Below the pieces are notes generated by a model, which did not search any database, had not been told where the DNA came from, and saw only the letters and a list, made by a program, of their open reading frames with translations. 64,000 nt of DNA, from assembly GCA_963576475.1 (NCBI GenBank), contig OY754984.1, positions 21,601,215 to 21,665,214 on the forward strand. The letters are read 5' to 3'. This document shows, in pieces, positions 58,468 through 64,000 of the stretch. The translations under genes were made by a program, and so were the position numbers. Each line of letters opens with the position of its first letter. Position 1 is the first letter of the stretch. Origin of the DNA: Molanna angustata (Eukaryota; Arthropoda; Insecta; Trichoptera; Molannidae).

Positions 58468-58694
58468 CTCATGTTTAGTTTCATTTGTTGTTTGACCATT
58501 TCGTTACATTTGTCCCGAAGCTGTTCGGCCAACACCTTTGCTTCTGTTTGCAACTCCTGAGTGGCTTGCACCTCCGTCAGCTGGTGTTGCTTGAGGAATC
58601 TCAGAGTTGACACTCGCCTCTCCAACTCCTTGCGAGCCCGCTCCAATCGGGACATGTACTCTGATTGCAGGACGTGAGTTGCGTGCGTTACAAG
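58468..58694 (-). CDS. Nup88: Nup88, main coiled-coil exon
   Basis: 227 nt, phase 0 in (acceptor tttctttcag) and phase 2 out (donor GTAATT). Encodes LVTHATHVLQSEYMSRLERA, then RKELERRVSTLRFLKQHQLT and a long heptad-like helix with AKVLAEQLRDKCNEMVKQQM. It parallels the vertebrate segment beginning 'LLSRATQVFREQY' (from memory), which follows a PPPEEC word just as here. Serves complex assembly at the pore. Confidence 0.92.
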
Positions 58695-58904
58695 CTGAAA
58701 GAAACATTTTTGTTATGCATCCAATAAAAAAAAAATATAAACATACGATAATGCATGTCTCTCATAGAGTAGGCAGATAGACCTGAATGCCGCATATTTT
58801 TCTCTTGACACTCCATCCCTTTATCATATAAGTTGGCTTCTTACATACCTCACATTGTTAATGTCATTCACACGGTTGTGCGTCCTTTTCATGGAAGACC
58901 TCGA

Positions 58905-59115
58905 ATACATACCAACATACCATCACAGCATACCCCACAATGTGGGGTAACCAGAGTCAGGTGTGTCGAAATTTATAAAAGTAAGCAAGACACATACGCC
59001 TATTCTCATACACCACTCTCGTCTCACCTAAAAAGGCAACATTCACAATAGGTGGTGAACCTCATTGTTAGCTATGCGATATGTCATTTTGCCTCTTGAA
59101 TTTTCGATTACTCGG
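58905..59115 (-). repeat. interspersed repeat R2 (minus-oriented copy)
   Basis: 'ccatcacagcataccccaca', 'atgtggggtaacc', 'gtctcacctaaaaaggcaac' and 'ttttgcctcttga' are the inverse of 36455-36712. A LINE family A scrap (catgtctctcatagagtagg) lies just upstream at 58754-58790. Confidence 0.65.
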
Positions 59116-59177
59116 CTCTTACGGCACCAAATTTTAAGGCGAGCATTCTTTTGTGAAAAGCTAGCCGTAAAATTTGA

Positions 59178-59636
59178 TCATTTTTTCTCAGGGCAGGGCA
59201 GAGTTTTCCACTTTTGGAATATTTTTTTTTTTTTTTTTTTATTTTTTTTTTTAACATGTCTACGTAGGGGACGCCAGCTATTAGGATTTGGGTCCATTTT
59301 ACTCTTCTGAAGAAGCGCACTACGTAGCGTTGGGAGGGGTTTGCAATCTAGAAAAGAGTTTATTAATTCGGATTTTAAAAAGACCCGGGTTGTACGAAGA
59401 TGGAAACACAGAATTCGGAAGATCGTTCCACAGTCGGGCTGCTGTGTTAATAAAGGAGTTCGAGAAGCGACTTGTTCGTATATGTTGAAGGTCCACTGTG
59501 AATGGATGCTGCGATTGAGTGAAGCGAGTGACACTGTTGCGAGTGGGTGGAGGAGGGACCAAAGATGCAAGTTCTTCTGAGCAATGAAAGTTTCTACACA
59601 TAATTTATATGAGCTGTCATTCAACGTTGCTTTCAT
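59178..59636 (-). mobile_element. non-LTR retrotransposon 3' end with poly(A) (LINE family G, minus)
   Basis: The minus strand encodes TSRFSNSFINTAARLWNDLP then NSVFPSSYNPGLFKIRINKL, the typical last segment of a Jockey/CR1-like reverse transcriptase, and continues through a short 3' UTR to a long poly(A) (poly-T at 59221-59252 on the plus strand). The intact tail suggests a fairly young 5'-truncated insertion in the Nup88 intron. Confidence 0.85.
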
Positions 59637-59789
59637 TGTTTACAATTAAACCAATTTCTCAATAGATGGCGTTACACAAAAAAAGGTTTCTTTGTTACTT
59701 CATAGATGGCAATACTAATAATGCATTATTTTCAAATGAATTGTTTCACATTATTCAAATATTATATATAGAACTTTCAAAAAATTGCA

Positions 59790-59945
59790 TTGATAAGGGA
59801 ACTCAATAAGAAGTCATAGTTGGTAAACGTTGCGCAAGCGCATAAAGTGATCACGTAAACCAGCCGATGACAGGTCGTCAGCCCTGTAGGTGCCTCGAGT
59901 TCCTGGTTCTTCTATAATATCCCAACTTTGTCTCTATTAAGATAG
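59790..59945. repeat. repeat R4, copy 2
   Basis: Second copy of the block at 57545-57690 ('accagccgatgacaggtcgt', 'ctgtaggtgcctcgagttcc'). Confidence 0.65.
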
Positions 59946-60131
59946 TATGATTCTGTGTCCTTCAACTTCCTCCTTCATTTTCTCACTGGCTATTGGGTAA
60001 GTCTGTTTATTTTTCTTTTTAGTTATCAGAATAACAATATTATATTACTTCACCAAATTAATTTATAATAATATATGGCCATGAATCAACCTTTGCACAC
60101 ATTGTTGCACATAAATTATTCAGTTAAATAC

Positions 60132-60245
60132 CTCAAAGCACTCCTGTGGCGGAGGTTCTTTCTGAGTGGCTAACTTTAATATCGGCTGTGAGAGATCGTG
60201 TTTCAATATCTGACGAATATGAGTATCGAAGGACACTTTCTGCAT
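60132..60245 (-). CDS. Nup88: Nup88, exon with the PPPxEC word
   Basis: 114 nt, phase 0 at both ends (acceptor aattttttcag, donor GTATTT). Encodes MQKVSFDTHIRQILKHDLSQ then PILKLATQKEPPPQECFE. The SF..HIR.IL and PPP(E/Q)EC features match the strongly conserved part of metazoan Nup88 between its beta-propeller and coiled coils, the best diagnostic segment in the window. Confidence 0.93.
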
Positions 60246-60389
60246 CTGAAAAAATTAAATACAATAACAGAATTTAAAAATAATAAAAAAAAACAGGAAT
60301 TATATTCTAAATACTAGGAAGTCCAATAAAACAGGGTTTTAAGCATGGATGAACTTGTAATGGATGGAAGAATTGATAATTGACAAATT

Positions 60390-60880
60390 CACCACAATAT
60401 CTTAAGAATAAGGTTATTTTCTTGTCAAATCACGGTCTGCCTCTTCGATCTGCTGAACGTACCACACTAGCTATTCCTATTCATTCTACTGAATTTCTCA
60501 GTTCCTCTTTTGAAGTACAATCAGCAAGACTATGGAACACCTTAAGTAATGATACTACGACGTCTCAATCGGTTTAACTTTTTAAAAAGAAACTGTTTTA
60601 ACTGTCTAATAATTCTTAACTGACACCCCATATCCATCCTCCCTCCCCTCCCTTAACCACTATTTCCTTCCTTCCTTCCTTTGTTGCTGTGAATTTACTC
60701 TTAATAATGTTACGTGTTTCTTTCCGTTTGTTATAAATTTAATGTACCTACCACTATTCTATCTATAGCCTCACGTTGCTTTGGTTGGTTGGAAGAAATT
60801 GCCTTGTGGCAATAAACCCGCCATTGTACACAGTATTGTACATGAAGTTTAATACATAAATAAATAAAGATTTTAAAGGT
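60390..60880 (+). mobile_element. LINE family D copy with 3' tail (plus)
   Basis: Encodes SNHGLPLRSAERTTLAIPIH, STEFLSSSFEVQSARLWNTL and SNDTTTSQSV, then a pyrimidine-rich 3' UTR (ccttccttcctt) and finally 'ggttggaagaaattgccttg' and 'tggcaataaacccgccattg' before AAATA repeats. That tail is the same as in SINE family 3. Confidence 0.85.
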
Positions 60881-61688
60881 GAGAGGGGGCAGAATCGCTG
60901 CCATGTTGGTTGAACCAAGTTTCATCGTGACCATGGATGTAACTAAAGTAATGGATGGAGGCATTGATAAAACTTTTGAAGCTGAAATAAACTACTTCAT
61001 ACTTTTGAAAGAGCAGTGTTCGCAGGCAGTGCATGCTTCTGTAGCTCTGCTATAGACTTGGCGGACGTGACGTAAAGAGAGAGAGAGTGAAACAAAGTAC
61101 AATTTAATACCCGTGGCTGCTGGCTTGCTGCGCTAACACGCGGCCGTGTTCTCATGTCAACCTCGTTCACGTCCCGTCTTCGTTCAACAAGAAGTTTTCT
61201 GTCCTCGATACTTTTATAATATATTCCGAACAATTATAATTTTTAATTCTGTATAATTGAATAAACCAGCAATTCTGTAAGTCCTACTTTTTCATTTCAT
61301 CAATTCAATAAACTATTTCTTATTGGAGTCAAATCACATTGATAATGATTACAAAATATAGATCTTTAACTGAACACACAACCAATATTATTTAGTCATA
61401 TCCTTCTGATATTATAGGTAGTGTTAATATAAATATATTATAACTAAACATATAAACCAGACACATTATATTAACACTAAACCATATACATTCAATCGCC
61501 CCAAACTGAGCTCTGTTCGTTGTTGTGACATGTTTGCATTACACAAGATAAACAAAAACAATCTGTGCTTGCCAGTTGCAACTTGATGGTTCGAAAATCG
61601 TTTATTCTGTTTTAACTTATTGAAAAATATAACAAAAATATTTTGCAAGTATTATATTTAAAAAAACGGTGATTTATGACGTTAAGAT

Positions 61689-61862
61689 GTGTCAATGGCA
61701 AAGCGGTTGGCGCGCTGGGCTAGTAATCCAGTGGTCGTGAGTTCGAATCCTGTCTAGACCGATTTCGTTCACCTATAGCGCAAGCATTTATGCTTATTTT
61801 AGGGAACGTAGGAAGATGTATATGAACTTGTTTAAAAAGGACATATTCATTTAAATAAAAAA
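61689..61862 (+). mobile_element. SINE family 2, uninterrupted copy
   Basis: tRNA-like head 'aaagcggttggcgcgctggg', B box 'gagttcgaatcc', body 'gatttcgttcacctatagcg' and tail 'atgcttattttagggaacgt' to 'aggacatattcatttaaata'. Serves as the reference for the split copy at 19435-19918. Confidence 0.8.
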
Positions 61863-61873
61863 GAATAACACGG

Positions 61874-62460
61874 GGAGTGAGTCCGGTCAATCAGTGAAAT
61901 CAATGCCCTCATGATTACCAATAACATGGATATAATTATCATTTATTTATATGAATCTTTCTGTACATATAATCAGTACACTGGCGGGCTTATTGCCTAA
62001 TGGCAATTTCTTCCAGCCAACTAGAGTAAATGTTAAATATACAAAACAGGGTGTACTATGGTAATAAGTTAATCACATAACAAAAATAAACGAAGACAGC
62101 GGAAGAAAAGTAAAAAAAAAACAAAGAAAATAGCATATAAGAATAATTCATAACAATGATAGGAAAACTAAAGGATAAGGAAAGGAAGAGGAGAGGAAGA
62201 TGTAATCAGGTATTGTCAGATAAATATTTTTGCTTTAGCCTTTTCTTGAAGATGTTTAGTGAGATAGACGACGTAATATCAGGACTTAGGCTATTCCATA
62301 GTCTAGCTGAATGTACTTCAAATGAAGAGCTAAAAAAATCAGAACTATGAATAGGAATAGTTCTATAATATTATGAGATATTATAGAACTCCATAAGATA
62401 ATTATATCCATGATATAATTATATCATGAGGGTTTGATTTCACCGTGTGACCAAACTTGC
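61874..62460. mobile_element. foldback MITE F2, split by a LINE
   Basis: Left part 'gggagtgagtccggtcaatc' with 'aacatggatataattatc' (to about 61940), right part 'agaactccataagataatta' with 'tatccatgatataattat' and 'tttcaccgtgtgaccaaact' (about 62375-62455). The central sequence equals the palindrome of 34210-34283. Inserted between them is a minus-strand LINE family D copy. Confidence 0.75.
61941..62350 (-). mobile_element. LINE family D copy (minus) inside MITE F2
   Basis: Minus-strand translation EVHSARLWNSLSPDITSSIS then LNIFKKRLKQKYLSD, followed by a 3' UTR and the tail 'ttggctggaagaaattgcca' and 'ttaggcaataagcccgccag'. It matches 60390-60880 from the reverse transcriptase end to the tail. 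Confidence 0.8.
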
Positions 62461-62649
62461 TTCTATGATGTTTTTAGTTCTACATTTATGAAAAAAAAAA
62501 CACGAGCATGAAATGCTCAAAAGGAGTTGAATATTCAAATTATTTGAATATTCGACTAGCAAGCCCTAGACGGGACCCCTTCTTTAAAAAGAAGGCTGAC
62601 TAAAAAGAATATGCAATAAACATTTAGGTAAATATAATTTCATTTATAC

Positions 62650-62939
62650 CTCTTTGAGAGATGCTGTAAGTTCACTCTGCGTCACGCTCCTCTCTTTAAG
62701 GAAAGATTGTGGCTCAGCCAGCAGAATCTGCGTGGCTGTCATCACAGCCGGTGTGTTCATGTGTCTCCACACCATGTCTCCGCTGGCGAGGACCGCGAGG
62801 AAGGCGTGGTGGGGGGAGTAGCACATGGCGAGCCCCAGGGGGGGATTCGCGCAGGAAGACTGACCGCTGCTCTTGGTGCAGACGGCGTACTCGGCGGTGC
62901 TAGGCTCATTCAAAGACGGCAGAAGAGATTCTATGTCAT
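62650..62939 (-). CDS. Nup88: Nup88, propeller-side exon (most 5' exon seen)
   Basis: 290 nt, entering with two bases of a split codon (acceptor aaattttcag) and leaving in phase 0 (donor GTATAA). Encodes DIESLLPSLNEPSTAEYAVC, then PPLGLAMCYSPHHAFLAVLA, SGDMVWRHMNTPAVMTATQI and KERSVTQSELTASLKE. In vertebrate Nup88 this is the end of the N-terminal beta-propeller just before the HIR.IL segment. G+C-richer than its surroundings, as expected for an exon. Upstream exons are beyond 64000 or not recognised; about 313 residues are present of a protein usually near 700. Confidence 0.88.
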
Positions 62940-64000
62940 CTGAAAATTTAAGTTGAATAATGAAAAAGTTCAAACAGTTTATTTCAAAAACAAATTCTTC
63001 CAGCACAATTCTCAGATACTACATATTATTAAAGTGAAAAAAAAAAGTGTATTGTTTTGTTATTGTCAATTTATTTAGGTATTGTTGTATACAAAGAAAT
63101 AAAATAAAAAACCTGGGTTATTTATTTACTTATTGAAAAGCAACATTTTTTTTATTTAAAAATTTGATATACCTAGTGATAATTTAACAAAAACCAATAA
63201 CAATTTTTAAAAAGGTCATGGAGTGAGACAGGGGAAAGTTAATTAAAAATAACTAAGTATTAAAAGTTATATTTACTTCATTTTCTAGAATGGTTTTTTA
63301 TGTAGTTGGTAAAAAAAAACATTTGGAAAAATTTGATTTTTTTTACACCTCCATGTTTTTTATTTTGACCAACTCAGTGACAAACTAATGATCATCTATG
63401 GATATTATTGTAAGATCTTAATTAATATTAAAAGGTTATTCAAATATTTTTTATTGTTAAAAAATTAAGGTAAAACGAACAGTAATATTGTGTAATAATA
63501 ATTTGAACAAAGAATACAGAGATTCGGGGTTGAAATTAACTCGAATGGGTTACACATCAGTAATTGACTATTATAAGAAATTGATAAAACCTTCCAACTT
63601 ACTGCGCCATACAATTTCTCTTGAATTAACTTGATTGAATATACTAACAAGTTATGTAATAGGTACTAACGTACTATGTACTAATAGGTACTAACAAATT
63701 ATGTAACAATTTAAGACACACAAAGTAAGAAAGGTATTTAAAACAATTTAACGTTTTGTGTAGTGTAAAAGAAATGAGAATTTTGTACAATGAGTCTGAG
63801 AAGTTTGTATGATATTAAGCTTAGAATGTTTATTAATTTATGGTGTAATAAAAGATATGTTAGTTTTTAGACCGTATGCATGAGACAATGTTGCATTTTG
63901 GTGTGCTAAAAATGGTTATCTTTGGCCCATTTTGAGATTGAATCTATGTATAATTGAAGTTAAATGCAGTCAACTGGGTTTCTAATTTGTCTTTATAATT
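62940..64000. other. Nup88 intron, A+T-rich
   Basis: No exon recognised. A GCGCA|GTAAGT donor-like word occurs on the minus strand near 63610, but no matching acceptor or Nup88-like sequence supports an exon there. Confidence 0.45.

Noticed and set aside
59065..59310. Plus-strand frame with a Phe run
   Set aside because: It reads through the poly(T) that is the inverted poly(A) tail of a LINE.
63465..63650. Additional Nup88 exon on the minus strand
   Set aside because: A donor-like GTAAGT exists near 63610, but the peptide does not resemble Nup88 and no acceptor fits.

Overview
The window is eukaryotic nuclear DNA from an arthropod, most likely an insect. Both recognised multi-exon genes have GT-AG introns, the non-coding DNA is strongly A+T-rich, and mobile-element debris (tRNA-derived SINEs, non-LTR fragments, foldback MITEs, two LTR elements) fills most of the space. 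Short GGTACCTA-type words in the intergenic DNA remind me of Lepidoptera, but that is only an impression. There are no bacterial features.

Three host genes can be supported. (1) A small THAP zinc-finger gene on the minus strand (three exons, 18184 to 16907, 132 residues). (2) A sarcoplasmic calcium-binding/calexcitin-like EF-hand gene on the plus strand (five exons seen, 26866 to 40440). All its introns are phase 0, three of its EF-hand loops are canonical, and it has an unusual Ser/acidic N-terminal extension; its 5' end is not identified. (3) The C-terminal part of the nucleoporin gene Nup88 (Drosophila members only) on the minus strand: six exons from 62939 to 52920, with the upstream exons beyond the right edge. 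Two further short minus-strand open frames (4595-4918 and 36110-36319) could be coding but are not recognised.

Mobile elements dominate the rest. At 7076-14650 lies a 7.6-kb LTR element on the minus strand with two 787-bp LTRs that look identical, a 4-bp target duplication, a tRNA-Leu-like primer site and a polypurine tract, but an A+T-rich 6-kb interior with essentially no open frame. It looks like a non-autonomous element moved in trans. At 47856-51960 lies a Ty3/Gypsy-type element on the plus strand with 301-bp LTRs that differ at one base. The 11 bases next to its 5' LTR are the exact reverse complement of 11 bases inside the LTR, the arrangement expected for Tf1/sushi-type self-primed reverse transcription. 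It also has a canonical A AAA AAC slippery site between gag and pol, a frame break in reverse transcriptase, and a deletion of nearly all of integrase.

Other regions: 1-7075 intergenic with old LINE pieces; 14651-16900 LINE and mariner relics next to the THAP gene; 18759-26640 SINEs, a nested foldback cluster, degenerate tandem arrays and a Harbinger derivative inside a larger inverted-repeat element; 26866-41330 the calcium-binding gene with repeats in its introns and a 34-bp minisatellite just 3' of it; 42200-45630 two further tandem arrays (124 bp and 36 bp); 47230-52900 the self-priming retroelement and its flanks; 52920-64000 Nup88, whose introns hold at least six LINE fragments and several hairpin elements. 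One LINE family and one SINE family in these introns appear to share the same 3' tail, which suggests a partnership for retrotransposition.
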